From Kineococcus rubinsiae (GTDB lineage Bacteria > Actinomycetota > Actinomycetes > Actinomycetales > Kineococcaceae): 64,000 nt of DNA. Below the pieces are notes generated by a model. That model was not told the DNA's origin. It saw nothing but the letters and a program-made list of their open reading frames with translations, and ran no database searches. The translations under genes were made by a program, and so were the position numbers. This document shows positions 17,743 through 26,815 of the stretch, one piece after another. The stretch lies in the NCBI RefSeq assembly GCF_011839805.1, contig NZ_VWPY01000010.1, positions 1 to 64,000 on the forward strand. Reading direction: 5' to 3'. Position 1 is the first letter of the stretch. Every line of letters begins with the position of its first letter.

Positions 17743-20130
17743 GTGACCGGGGTCCCCGCGGCCCGGGAGGCCGGGCCGCGGCACCCCGCCGACGGCCACG
17801 ACCTGATCCGCGTGCTCGGGGCGCGCGAGAACAACCTGCGCGACGTCACCGTCGAGATCCCCAAGCGCCGGCTCACGGTGTTCACGGGGGTGTCCGGCTC
17901 CGGCAAGAGCTCGCTGGTGTTCGCGACGATCGCCGCGGAGTCGCAGCGGATGGTCAACGAGACCTACAGCGCGTTCGTGCAGGGGTTCATGCCGACGCTC
18001 GCGCGCCCCGACGTCGACGTGCTGGAGGGGCTGACGTCCGCGATCGTCGTGGACCAGCGCCGACTGGGGTCGGACCCCCGCTCCACGGTGGGCACGGCCA
18101 CCGACGCGAACGCGCTGCTGCGCATCCTCTTCAGCCGCCTCGCCACGCCCCACCTGGGCTCCCCGCAGGCGTTCGCCTTCAACGTCGCCTCGGTCAGCGG
18201 CGCGGGTGCGGTCACCGTGCAGCGGGGCGGGCGCACGGTGAAGGAGCGCAAGGAGTTCCGCGTCACCGGGGGCATGTGCCCGCGCTGCGAGGGCCGGGGT
18301 TCCGTCTCCGACATCGACCTCACGCAGCTCTACGACGCGGAGAAGTCGCTGAGCGAGGGGGCGCTCACGATCCCCGGCTACAGCATGGACGGGTGGTTCG
18401 GCCGCATCTTCGCGGGCTCGGGGTACTTCGACATGGACCGGCCGATCGGGCGGTTCACGAAGCGGCAGCTGGAGGACCTCCTGCACCGGCCGCCCACGAA
18501 GATCACCGTCGACGGGATCAACCTCACCTACGAGGGGATCATCCCGAAGCTGCAGAAGTCGGTGCTGTCCAAGGACGTCGAGTCGCTGCAGCCGCACGTG
18601 CGGGCCTTCGTCGAGCGGGCCGTGACGTTCGCGACCTGCCCGGACTGCGCCGGGACGCGCCTGAACGAGGGCGTCCGCTCCGCCACGATCGCGGGGGTGA
18701 GCATCGCCGACGCGTGCGCCTGGCAGGTCAGCGACCTGGCCGCCTGGGTGCACGGCCTCGACGAACCCCCGCTGGCCCCGCTGCTCGCGACGCTCGCCGC
18801 GACCCTGGACGCCTTCGTGGGGATCGGGCTCGGCTACCTCTCCCTCGACCGCGCCGCGGGCAGCCTCTCGGGCGGCGAGGGGCAGCGCATCAAGCTGATC
18901 CGGCACCTCGGCTCACCCCTGACCGACGTCACCTACGTCTTCGACGAACCCACGACGGGCCTGCACCCGCACGACGTGGCCCGCATGAACGACCTGCTGC
19001 TCGCGCTGCGGGACAAGGGCAACACCGTCCTGGTCGTCGAGCACGAACCGGAGACCATCGCGATCGCCGACCACGTCGTCGACCTCGGGCCGGGCGCGGG
19101 GACGGCGGGCGGCACCGTGTGCTTCGAGGGCACGTTCGCCGAGCTGCGCGCGAGCGGCACGATCACGGGCCGCCACGTCGACGACCGGACCCCGCTGAAG
19201 CCGGCGGTCCGGCGCAGCACCGGCGCGATCGCCGTGCGGGGCGCGAGCACCCACAACCTGCGGGGCGTCGACGTGGACCTGCCGCTCGGGGTGCTGTGCG
19301 TGGTGACCGGCGTCGCCGGGTCGGGCAAGAGCTCGCTGGTGCACGGTTCCCTGCCGCCCGGCAGCGACGTCGTCTCCGTCGACCAGACGCCGATCCGCGG
19401 GTCGCGGCGCAGCAACCCGGCCACGTACACGGGCCTGCTGGAACCCGTCCGCAAGGCGTTCGCGAAGGCCAACGGCGTGAAGCCCGCGCTGTTCAGCCCG
19501 AACTCCGAGGGCGCCTGCCCGACCTGCGGCGGGGTGGGGGTCGTGTTCAGCGACCTGGCGCTCATGGCCGGGGTCGCCACGACGTGCGAGGAGTGCGACG
19601 GCAAGCGGTTCTTGGCCGCCGTCCTGGAGCACCACCTCGGCGGGCGCGACATCAGCGAGGTCCTCGCCATGCCCGTGGCCGAGGCCCGGGAGTTCTTCGG
19701 GGCGGGGCCGGCGCACACCCCGGCGGCGGCGGCCGTCCTGGACCGCCTCGCCGACGTCGGCCTCGGCTACCTCGGCATCGGCCAGCCGCTCACGTCGCTG
19801 TCCGGCGGGGAGCGGCAGCGGCTGAAGCTCGCCACCCACCTGGGCGGGCGGGCCGGCGTCTACGTCCTGGACGAGCCCACCGCGGGCCTGCACCTCGCCG
19901 ACGTCGAGCAGCTGCTCGCGCTGCTGGACCGGATCGTCGACGGGGGCACGTCGGTGGTGGTCGTCGAGCACCACCTCGCGGTGATGGCCCACGCCGACTG
20001 GATCGTCGACCTGGGCCCGGGCGCGGGCCACGACGGCGGCCGCGTCGTGTTCGCGGGGACACCCGCGGACCTGGTCGCGGACGGCTCCACCCTCACGGGC
20101 CGCCACCTCGCGGCCTACGTCGGCGGCTGA
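17743..20130 (+). CDS. UvrA-like ABC ATPase (UvrA2/drug-resistance type)
   Basis: The 795-residue product has two ABC ATPase halves, each with Walker A (GVSGSGKSS and GVAGSGKSS), signature (LSGGEGQR and LSGGERQR) and a YVFDEPT or YVLDEPT Walker B. Zinc-finger cysteine pairs appear as MCPRCEG, CPDCAG, ACPTCGG and CEECDG. At about 800 residues it is shorter than UvrA proper (about 950) and lacks much of the UvrB-binding insertion. It therefore fits the UvrA2/DrrC-like group linked to drug or DNA-lesion tolerance rather than core repair. The GTG start at 17743 has GGAG upstream. The last 16 bp overlap the convergent phosphatase gene. Confidence 0.85.
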   Translation: MTGVPAAREAGPRHPADGHDLIRVLGARENNLRDVTVEIPKRRLTVFTGVSGSGKSSLVFATIAAESQRMVNETYSAFVQGFMPTLARPDVDVLEGLTSAIVVDQRRLGSDPRSTVGTATDANALLRILFSRLATPHLGSPQAFAFNVASVSGAGAVTVQRGGRTVKERKEFRVTGGMCPRCEGRGSVSDIDLTQLYDAEKSLSEGALTIPGYSMDGWFGRIFAGSGYFDMDRPIGRFTKRQLEDLLHRPPTKITVDGINLTYEGIIPKLQKSVLSKDVESLQPHVRAFVERAVTFATCPDCAGTRLNEGVRSATIAGVSIADACAWQVSDLAAWVHGLDEPPLAPLLATLAATLDAFVGIGLGYLSLDRAAGSLSGGEGQRIKLIRHLGSPLTDVTYVFDEPTTGLHPHDVARMNDLLLALRDKGNTVLVVEHEPETIAIADHVVDLGPGAGTAGGTVCFEGTFAELRASGTITGRHVDDRTPLKPAVRRSTGAIAVRGASTHNLRGVDVDLPLGVLCVVTGVAGSGKSSLVHGSLPPGSDVVSVDQTPIRGSRRSNPATYTGLLEPVRKAFAKANGVKPALFSPNSEGACPTCGGVGVVFSDLALMAGVATTCEECDGKRFLAAVLEHHLGGRDISEVLAMPVAEAREFFGAGPAHTPAAAAVLDRLADVGLGYLGIGQPLTSLSGGERQRLKLATHLGGRAGVYVLDEPTAGLHLADVEQLLALLDRIVDGGTSVVVVEHHLAVMAHADWIVDLGPGAGHDGGRVVFAGTPADLVADGSTLTGRHLAAYVGG

Positions 20131-22478
20131 GGCCCGGCTTCTAGGGACCCGGCTTCCAGGGACCCGGCTTCCAGGGACCCGGCCTCCACGGGAGGCGTCG
20201 GCCCGGCGACCTCCGGGCCGGCGTCGGGGGGCCGCGGGCGGTCCTCGGCGTGCAGCCGGACGGCGACGAGCGCGACGTCGTCCTCGGCGCGGGCCGGGAT
20301 CATCCGGGCCAGGACGCCGTCGCAGAGGTCCTCCAGCGTCGCCCCGGCCAGCTCCGCCACCGCGGCCCGCAACCGGTCCAGGCCCGTGTCGATCGCCTCC
20401 CCGCGCCGCTCGACGAGACCGTCGGTGTAGAGCAGGACCGTCGACCCGCTCTCGACGAGCCGCACCGAGTCCGCGCGCCGGTAGCCGGGGTCGATGCCCA
20501 GCAGCAGGTCGGGGCGGTCCTCGTCCAGCGTCGAGACGGTCCCGTCCGCGCCGAGCAGCAGCGGCGGCAGGTGCCCCGCGCTGGAGAACCGCAGCTGCCG
20601 AAGCCCCTGCTCGTGCTCCGCGGGCGACTGCTCGATGCGGGCCACCAGGGCCGTCGCGGTCGTGTCGACCTGCAGGCCCTGCATCGCCGCGTCCAGGCCG
20701 CTGAGCACCTCGGCGGGGGTGCCGCCCGTGGTGTAGGCGATGCCCCGCAGCAGCCCGCGCAGCTGCCCCATCGCCGCGGCCGCGTCGTTGTCGTGGCCCA
20801 TGACGTCACCGATGACCAGGACGGTCGCGCGGTCGGGCTGCAGGAACGCGTCGTACCAGTCGCCGCCGACCTGCGCGGCCTCGGCCGCGGGCTGGTAGCG
20901 CACCGCGACCTGGGTGTGGTCCGGCTCCACGGGGGCCGTGAGCAGGCTGCGCTGCAGGCCCTCCGCCATCCGGTGCTGCTGGGTGAACAGGCGGGCGTTG
21001 TCCAGGGCCAGCCCGGCGCGGTCGGCGATCTCCGTGGCCGTCAGCAGGTCCTCGCCGGCCAGCGGGGGGCGGTCCGCGCCCCGGAACAGGGTCACGAGCC
21101 CGCACGTGCGCCCGCGGGCCCGCACGGGCAGGACGGCCGCGCTCTCGGGCGCCAGCCGCTGCAGCACCGCGCGGGCCTGCGGGGAGGCCAGGACCTCCGA
21201 GATGGCCGGCACCGCACCGGAGGGGATCAGCACCTGCCGGCCCCCGCGCAGCGCCCGGTCGAGGAACGAGCGCGAGCGCAGCGCCCGCATCCGCAGGTCC
21301 TGGTAGCCGCCGACCAGCCCGCGCAGGTCCGGGTCCGCGTGCCAGGAGCCGAGGTCGCGCAGCTGGCCGTGGTCGTCGACGAGGCTGACCAGGCACCAGT
21401 CCGCCAGGGCGGGCACGAGGTTCTGCGTCAGGCGGGCCACGGCCTCCTCGGCGTCCAGCGTCGACGTCAGGTCCTCGCTGACCCGCGCCAGCAGCTGCAG
21501 CCGCTGGGCGGTCGCCTCGGCCGCGTCCTGGTTGGCCCGGGCCCGCTGCAGGGCGGCCTCGAGCTCGGCGCTGGCCGCCTCGGCGGCCTCGCGGGCGGCC
21601 TCCGCCTCGGCCTGCGCGCGGCGGCGGGCGGTGACGTCGAGGAAGTACACCGACACCCCGTCGGGGTCCGGCCAGGCCCGCACCTCGTACCAGGCGTCCA
21701 GCGGGGGCGGGTAGTACGCCTCGAAGCTGCCGGGTTCACCGCCGGCCGCGACCGCCCGGTAGTGCGTCTCGAAGTCCGAGCCGAGCGCGGCGGGGAACAG
21801 CGCCCACACGTCGCCGCCGAGCAGCTCGGCGGCGGGTCGCCCCAGCAGCCGCTCCGCCTCGGCGTTGACGTAGGTGAACCGCCACTCCCGGTCCAGGGAG
21901 AAGAACGCCGTGGTCATCGACTCCAGGACCCGCGCCACCCGGGCGTCGGAGTCCCGGGCGGCCGTCGTGTCGTAACCCGCCCCCAGGACGCGGACCGCGC
22001 GGCCCGCGGCGTCGGGCACGGCCCGCCCCCGCGCCTGGACCCAGCGGGTCGCCCCGCCGGGCAGCAGGACGCGGTACTCGGCGGCGAACTCCCCGCACCC
22101 GTCGATGCACTGCTGGAGGTTCTGCAGGACCCGCGGCAGGTCCTCGGGGTGCAACCGCGCCGTGAACGCCTCGAACGTCGGCTCGAAACCCGCTGCGTCG
22201 TAGCCGAACAGCTCGACCATGCGCTCGTCCCAGGTCAGCACCCCGGTCCGCAGGTCCCAGTCGAAGCCGCCGACCCCGGCCGCGGCGATGGCGACCTCCC
22301 AGCGCAACCGCCGGGCCCCCTCGTCCGGGGACGCCGGCGCACCGTCGTCCCGGGCCGTTCCGCTCACCACCACGCCGCACCCCGCGCACCCGCGCTGCCG
22401 GCGGGCTTGGCTCACCGCCTGCGGCCGCGGCGGGACCGCGACCGACGGCGTCATCCTTCCACGCCCGCGGGCGGGCAC
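20115..22478 (-). CDS. PAS-PAS-GAF-PP2C (SpoIIE-type) serine phosphatase
   Basis: The 787-residue product has two PAS domains (about 65-170 and 183-285; FGYDAAGFEPTFEAF and FTYVNAEAERLLGRPAAEL). A coiled-coil-like Ala/Glu stretch (about 286-330) and a GAF domain (about 340-500) follow. The SpoIIE/RsbU-type PP2C phosphatase (about 510-750) has GGDWYDAF, IGDVMGHDNDAAAAM, FSSAGHLPPLLL and LLYTDGLVERR, with metal-binding aspartates present. Such proteins dephosphorylate anti-sigma-factor antagonists in response to signals. The extreme C-terminus is a run of EAGSL repeats encoded by a 15-bp array. GTG 22478 has GGAGG just upstream. The gene lies 30 bp downstream of the LOV-cyclic-di-GMP gene and is probably co-transcribed with it. 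Confidence 0.88.
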   Translation of the reverse strand: MPARGRGRMTPSVAVPPRPQAVSQARRQRGCAGCGVVVSGTARDDGAPASPDEGARRLRWEVAIAAAGVGGFDWDLRTGVLTWDERMVELFGYDAAGFEPTFEAFTARLHPEDLPRVLQNLQQCIDGCGEFAAEYRVLLPGGATRWVQARGRAVPDAAGRAVRVLGAGYDTTAARDSDARVARVLESMTTAFFSLDREWRFTYVNAEAERLLGRPAAELLGGDVWALFPAALGSDFETHYRAVAAGGEPGSFEAYYPPPLDAWYEVRAWPDPDGVSVYFLDVTARRRAQAEAEAAREAAEAASAELEAALQRARANQDAAEATAQRLQLLARVSEDLTSTLDAEEAVARLTQNLVPALADWCLVSLVDDHGQLRDLGSWHADPDLRGLVGGYQDLRMRALRSRSFLDRALRGGRQVLIPSGAVPAISEVLASPQARAVLQRLAPESAAVLPVRARGRTCGLVTLFRGADRPPLAGEDLLTATEIADRAGLALDNARLFTQQHRMAEGLQRSLLTAPVEPDHTQVAVRYQPAAEAAQVGGDWYDAFLQPDRATVLVIGDVMGHDNDAAAAMGQLRGLLRGIAYTTGGTPAEVLSGLDAAMQGLQVDTTATALVARIEQSPAEHEQGLRQLRFSSAGHLPPLLLGADGTVSTLDEDRPDLLLGIDPGYRRADSVRLVESGSTVLLYTDGLVERRGEAIDTGLDRLRAAVAELAGATLEDLCDGVLARMIPARAEDDVALVAVRLHAEDRPRPPDAGPEVAGPTPPVEAGSLEAGSLEAGSLEAGPQPPT
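20134..20193. repeat. 15-bp tandem repeat, four copies, in phosphatase 3' end
   Basis: Units start at 20134, 20149, 20164 and 20179 (consensus CCGGCTTCCAGGGAC). On the minus strand they encode the EAGSL repeats that end the phosphatase. The array abuts the stop of the convergent UvrA-like gene. Confidence 0.9.
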
Positions 22479-22508
22479 GGACCTCCGACGGTCAGCGGTC
22501 CCCGACGG

Positions 22509-24767
22509 TCAGCGCGCCGCGTGCTTGACCGCGTACATGCGGCTGTCCGCGAGCTGCAGCAGCTGCGGCAGGCCGCTGGCGGCCGCGGAGTCGGCGGGGA
22601 ACGTGCTGACCCCGATGCTGGCGGTCACCTCGACGGGGGTCCCGTCCAGGTCGAACGGCGCCGCGATGGCCTCGGCGAGCTCGCCCGCGACGCGGTGCGC
22701 CACGTCGGCGGCGGTGTCGACGTCCAGGCCGGTGAGGGCGACGAGGAACTCGTCGCCGCCCAGGCGGGCCGCGAGGTCGCTGCGGCGCAGGCGGGACTGC
22801 AGCCGGCGCGCCACCTGGACCAGGAGGTCGTCGCCGGCCGCGTGCCCGAGGCGGTCGTTGACGGCCTTGAACCCGTCGAGGTCCATGAAGAGCACGGCGA
22901 AGGCGTCGTCGCCCGAGGACGCGTTCCACAGCGCCACCTCGACGCGGTCCTCGAACCGGCGCCGGTTCATCAGGCCGGTCAGGGAGTCGGTGAACGCGAG
23001 CTGCTCGATGCGGGAGAGGTAGCTGCGCGCCCGGTCGCGCTCCTGCACGAGGGCCTGCTCGGCGTCCACGCGGGCGGTGACGTCGTTCTGGACCCCGATG
23101 TACTGCACGACGCGGCCGGCCTCGTCCACGACGGGAGCCATGTGGATCTCGTTCCACCACGGCGTGCGGTCCGCGCCGCGGTAGTTCAGGAGGGTCTCGC
23201 GGCACTCGCGCCCTTCCGCGATCGCGGTGCGCAGGCGGCTGATCGCGTCGTGGCCCGTGTCCTGGCCCTGCAGGAAGCGGCAGTTGCGGCCCAGCAGCTC
23301 CTCCGAGCGGAACCCGGCGAGCTCCTCGAACGCGCGGTTGACGAACACGAGGGGCTGGTCCGGCTGCGTCATGTCCGCGATGGTGATGCCGCTGGTGGAG
23401 GCGGCCAGGGCGCGGTGCAGGACGGGGTCGCCCACCGACGCCGGCCCGTGCGTCGCGGTGGTCGTGGCGACGGGCGCGGACGGGGCCGTGGCCGTGGCCG
23501 CGGGGTGCGCTGCGGCGCTGCGGCTCAGGGGCGTGTCGATGGCCGGCGCGACGCGGGAGAGCAGGCTGTGCGCCGCGGCGACCACCGTGTCCCGGCGGTA
23601 GGTCAGGGCGTACTCGTAGGTGCGGTCCATGTCGGGGCCGTCGTCGCCGAGGTCCCGCGCGAGCAGGGCCGCGCTGAAGTGGGGGCTGACCACCACGACG
23701 TCCCACTCCCCGCGGATCGGGTCGTCGGGGGAGAGCGCCGCGCCCCGCACACCGGGCACGGGTTCCACGGGCAGGTCCTCGCCCAGCGCGCACACGAAGC
23801 CCGTGCGGGCCACGAGGTCGCGGTAGCGCAGCGAGGTCGCCGGCGTGAAGTGGCGCGCCTCCTGGAACGTCGAGGCGACCACGCAGGTCTCGCCCAGGCG
23901 CATGGCCTGGCGCTCCAGCTGCTTGCTCAGCTCCACGAGCAGGCGCTTGGGGGAGCGGCGCAGCGGCACCGCCGGCGGCAGGCACGCGAACGGCGACGGC
24001 GCCGTCTCGCGCGACGGGGGCGCCTCGGGCAGCCGGAGCTCCTGCACGGGGTACTGCGCCGCGGGCCCGGCCGCGGGCCGGCCGAACAGCCAGCCCTGCC
24101 CGAGGCTCGCGCCCAGCGCGCGCGCGATCGTCAGGTGCTTCGGCGTCTCGATGCCCTCGGCGAGCACGAGCGCGCCCGTGCGCTCGGCGTAGTCGTTGAC
24201 GGCGTTCATGATCTCGGCGATGACGGGGGAGGGGCGGTCCTGCACCAGGCGCAGGTCCAGCTTCACCACGTCGGGACGCAGCAGGGGCATGAAGGCCAGC
24301 GAGGCGGCGTCGGCCCCGACGTCGTCCAGGGCGACGCCCCAGCCGAGCGCCCGCACGCGCTCGACGGTCCTCAGCAGCTCCGCGGGCCGGGTGGCGAGCG
24401 CGCGCTCGGTGATCTCCAGGACGATCCGCAGCTCGCCGGGGGCGCCCTCGGCCAGCGCGAGCAGGTCGTCGACGGGGGCGGTGTCCAGCACCTCGGGCTC
24501 GACGTTGACGAACACCGTGAGCGGGGCCAGGAGCCCGTGCTCGATCGCGCCCCGGAAGGCCGCGGCCCGGCAGGCCTGGTCGAGCTCGGCGAGGAGCCCC
24601 GCGGCGCGGGCCGCGGCGAACAGCTGGTCCGGGCTCGCGAGCGGTCCCTGCGGGCCGCGCGCCAGCGCTTCGTAGGCCACGACCGCGCCGCTGTCGAGGT
24701 CGATGATGGGCTGGAAGACGCTCACGACCGCGTCGGCCGCCAGCACCTGCTCGATGGGGGTGTTCAC
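22509..24767 (-). CDS. EAL-DICT-LOV-GGDEF cyclic-di-GMP protein, putative blue-light sensor
   Basis: The 752-residue product has an N-terminal EAL phosphodiesterase (about 10-245): EAL 33-35, Asn88, Glu118, Asp148-Asp149, Lys169, Glu204 and Gln224 all present. A DICT-like sensory domain follows (about 270-410), then a PAS domain with LOV hallmarks (about 450-570). The C-terminal GGDEF cyclase (about 585-750) has GGDEF 670-674 and an inhibitory RxxD site at 661-664. The LOV segment reads GRNCRFLQ (493-500) with the flavin-adduct Cys496, plus Asn528, Asn539 and Gln560. Both enzymatic halves look intact, and domain order is reversed from the usual GGDEF-EAL. GTG 24767 has GAGGAG 6 bp upstream. 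It precedes the PP2C phosphatase gene. Confidence 0.88.
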   Translation of the reverse strand: MNTPIEQVLAADAVVSVFQPIIDLDSGAVVAYEALARGPQGPLASPDQLFAAARAAGLLAELDQACRAAAFRGAIEHGLLAPLTVFVNVEPEVLDTAPVDDLLALAEGAPGELRIVLEITERALATRPAELLRTVERVRALGWGVALDDVGADAASLAFMPLLRPDVVKLDLRLVQDRPSPVIAEIMNAVNDYAERTGALVLAEGIETPKHLTIARALGASLGQGWLFGRPAAGPAAQYPVQELRLPEAPPSRETAPSPFACLPPAVPLRRSPKRLLVELSKQLERQAMRLGETCVVASTFQEARHFTPATSLRYRDLVARTGFVCALGEDLPVEPVPGVRGAALSPDDPIRGEWDVVVVSPHFSAALLARDLGDDGPDMDRTYEYALTYRRDTVVAAAHSLLSRVAPAIDTPLSRSAAAHPAATATAPSAPVATTTATHGPASVGDPVLHRALAASTSGITIADMTQPDQPLVFVNRAFEELAGFRSEELLGRNCRFLQGQDTGHDAISRLRTAIAEGRECRETLLNYRGADRTPWWNEIHMAPVVDEAGRVVQYIGVQNDVTARVDAEQALVQERDRARSYLSRIEQLAFTDSLTGLMNRRRFEDRVEVALWNASSGDDAFAVLFMDLDGFKAVNDRLGHAAGDDLLVQVARRLQSRLRRSDLAARLGGDEFLVALTGLDVDTAADVAHRVAGELAEAIAAPFDLDGTPVEVTASIGVSTFPADSAAASGLPQLLQLADSRMYAVKHAAR

Positions 24768-24930
24768 GTCGACTCCTCAGGCTCCGACCGGGGACGGCGC
24801 CGCCCTGTTCGGGCACCGCTCCACGAGACTCCCGTCCCATCGGCAGTCACCCCTGCGGGCTGAAGGAGGTGGCCCGGGGTCCCCACCGCGGGGTGGTCCG
24901 CGGCCCTCGCCCGGTCACCGTCGAGGCGGT

Positions 24931-25971
24931 TCACTCCTGCGCGGCGACGACGACCTTGCCGATGGTGGCCGACGTCTCGACGAGGCGGTGCGCCTTCGCC
25001 AGGGTCGCCGCGTCCAGCGGGCTCAGCCGCGTCGTCATCGTGGTGCGCAGCCGCCCGGCGTCCACCAGGCGCGAGATCTCCTCCAGCACCTCGTGCTGGG
25101 CCGTGCTCTCCGGCTCGAACAGGGGCCGCGTGAACATGAACTCCCAGTGCCACGTCTGGCTCTTCGCCTTCAGCGGCGCGAGGTCCAGACCCTCCGGGTC
25201 GTCGATGGCCACGACGGCGCCGCGCACCTTCAGCACGTCGGCGAACACCTGCGCGTTCCCGTCGGAGTACGCGCTGAGGACGTGGTCGACGCCCTCGGGA
25301 GCCAGCGCCAGGACCGCGTCGCGCAGGTCGTGGTGGTCGACGACCTCGTGGGCGCCCATCCCGCGGACCCACTGCGCCGACTCGGGCCGGCTCGCGGTCG
25401 CGACGACCCGCATCCGGGTCAGCGCCCGCACCAGCTGCACGAACACCGAGCCGACCCCGCCCGCCGCCCCCACGACGAGGACCGTGCCCTCGGCGTCGCG
25501 CTCGACGCCCAGGCGGTCGAACAGCGCCTCCCAGGCCGTGATGGCGGTCAGCGGCAGCGCCGCGGCCTCGGCGAAGTCCAGGCTCTGCGGCTTGTGGCCC
25601 ACGATCCGCTCGTCGACCAGCTGCAGGCCCGCGTTGCTGCCCGGGCGCTCCAGCGAGCCGGCGTAGAACACGTCGTCGCCGACGGCGAAGGCGCCGACCT
25701 CCGCACCCACCGCGACGACGGTGCCCGCGGCGTCGAAGCCCAGCACCGCCGGGCGGCCCTCCGGGTCGCGCGAGGCCCGGACCTTCACGTCGACCGGGTT
25801 CACCGACACCGCCCGCACCTCGACCAGGAGGTCGTGCGGGCCGGGGGCGGGGACCTCGAGGTCGACGTCCAGCAGCGCCCCCGGCCCGTCCAGCGGGCCG
25901 GCGTTCAGGTGCGCCACCGCCCGGGTCGTGCGCCCGGGGGCGGTGCGGTCGTCGTGCGCGCTCGTGGTCAT
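24931..25971 (-). CDS. Zinc-binding-family alcohol dehydrogenase/quinone reductase (MDR)
   Basis: The 346-residue product is an MDR protein of the quinone-reductase type. It has VSVNPVDVKVRAS in place of zinc ligands, VLGFDAAGTVVAVG, and a VVGAAGGVGSVFVQLVRAL nucleotide-binding motif. It lacks the structural-zinc cysteines, so it is probably a zinc-free NADPH-dependent reductase acting on quinones or enones. WHWEFMFTRP and the FDAAGTV pattern match the ZADH1-like branch. It is monocistronic by spacing: 163 bp separate its stop from the LOV gene start and 70 bp separate its start from the Rieske gene stop. Confidence 0.85.
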   Translation of the reverse strand: MTTSAHDDRTAPGRTTRAVAHLNAGPLDGPGALLDVDLEVPAPGPHDLLVEVRAVSVNPVDVKVRASRDPEGRPAVLGFDAAGTVVAVGAEVGAFAVGDDVFYAGSLERPGSNAGLQLVDERIVGHKPQSLDFAEAAALPLTAITAWEALFDRLGVERDAEGTVLVVGAAGGVGSVFVQLVRALTRMRVVATASRPESAQWVRGMGAHEVVDHHDLRDAVLALAPEGVDHVLSAYSDGNAQVFADVLKVRGAVVAIDDPEGLDLAPLKAKSQTWHWEFMFTRPLFEPESTAQHEVLEEISRLVDAGRLRTTMTTRLSPLDAATLAKAHRLVETSATIGKVVVAAQE

Positions 25972-26041
25972 GGTCGCGACGCTAGAGCGCGCGGTGCGCC
26001 GCCGCGGTGGCGGGGCGCCCGAGGTGTGCGGGACGGCGCGA

Positions 26042-26500
26042 TCAGCTGGCCGCGACCACGGCCCCGTCGGTCACGGTCACGGGGTAGGACTCCAGCGGCT
26101 CCGTCGCCGGACCCTTCAGCACCGCACCGGTCAGGGCGTCGAAGCGCGAGCCGTGGCACGGGCAGTCCAGCTCGGCGTCGTTCACGGCCACCGCGCACCC
26201 GGAGTGCGTGCACTTGTTGGTGAACGCCACCGCCTGGCCCGCCGTCGGCTGCGCCACGATCACCCCGGTGCCGTCGGCCGCCTCGACCGCCAGCGCCGAG
26301 CCGACCGGCACGTCGGCGAGCTGCGCCAGCGCCGCGGACGTCCCCCCGCCCGCGGACGAGCTCCCCGACGACGAGCTCCCCGACGACGAGCTCGACGAGG
26401 ACGAGGTCCCCTCCGCGCTGTCGTCCGCGCCGCACGCCGCGAGCGTCAGCCCACCGCCCACGACGATCGCGCCGCGCGTCGCGAGCGATCGCCTCGTCAT
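26042..26500 (-). CDS. Rieske [2Fe-2S] lipoprotein, Tat-exported
   Basis: The 152-residue product starts with twin arginines ([10 protein letters not shown]), a hydrophobic stretch and a LAAC lipobox (Cys23), so it is likely exported by Tat and lipid-anchored. A Ser-rich linker (about 32-50) precedes a Rieske domain with Cys97/His99 (CTHSG) and Cys113/His116 (CPCHGS), and Cys102/Cys115 positioned for the disulfide. Such proteins are electron carriers at the membrane outer face; a partner oxidase or dehydrogenase is not adjacent. ATG 26500 has AGGTGG directly upstream. The linker is encoded partly by a 15-bp tandem repeat. Confidence 0.87.
   Translation of the reverse strand: MTRRSLATRGAIVVGGGLTLAACGADDSAEGTSSSSSSSSGSSSSGSSSAGGGTSAALAQLADVPVGSALAVEAADGTGVIVAQPTAGQAVAFTNKCTHSGCAVAVNDAELDCPCHGSRFDALTGAVLKGPATEPLESYPVTVTDGAVVAAS
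26355..26399. repeat. 15-bp tandem repeat in Rieske Ser-rich linker
   Basis: Units start at 26355, 26370 and 26385 (GACGAGCTCCCCGAC twice, then a diverged copy). On the minus strand they encode the serine and glycine-serine linker of the Rieske protein. Confidence 0.85.
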
Positions 26501-26668
26501 GCCACCTGCAGGGTCCACGGTCAGCTCCTCCGTCGGGCCTGCGCGAGCTCCGGTGCCGCGCCTGCTGACCCGACAACGGAGCGCTCCGGGAGATCGTTCA
26601 CCGGCCCCAGGGACCGCGTCAGCGGGAGCGGGCCCGGGGCACGTCCCCCGGACCCCGCCCCCACCCGC

Positions 26669-26815
26669 TCACTTGCGGCGCTGGCCCGTCACGCTGTCGG
26701 CCACCGCGTCGGCCGCGCTGCGACCGGCGGACTTCGCCTTCTTGTCCACCCGCTTCTCCTTCAGGGACTTGCCGGCGGACTTCTTCGTGCTCGACGGGCG
26801 CGGGGACTTGTCCAT
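26669..26815 (-). CDS. Small basic protein, 48 aa
   Basis: The 48-residue product is highly basic, with Lys/Ser-rich KKSAGKSLKEKRVDKKAK followed by a short amphipathic helix (SAADAVADSVTG). I recall similar short Lys-rich proteins in many actinobacteria, usually annotated as hypothetical; nucleic-acid binding is plausible but not shown. The ATG at 26815 is preceded by AAGGAG at good spacing, which supports translation. A longer in-frame extension upstream is Arg/Pro-rich and looks non-coding. Confidence 0.7.
   Translation of the reverse strand: MDKSPRPSSTKKSAGKSLKEKRVDKKAKSAGRSAADAVADSVTGQRRK

Noticed and set aside
20250-24863. Plus-strand open frame of about 1500 codons
   Set aside because: It is antisense to the phosphatase and LOV-cyclic-di-GMP genes, whose domains are unmistakable. 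Its product is Gln/Arg/Gly-rich without motifs.
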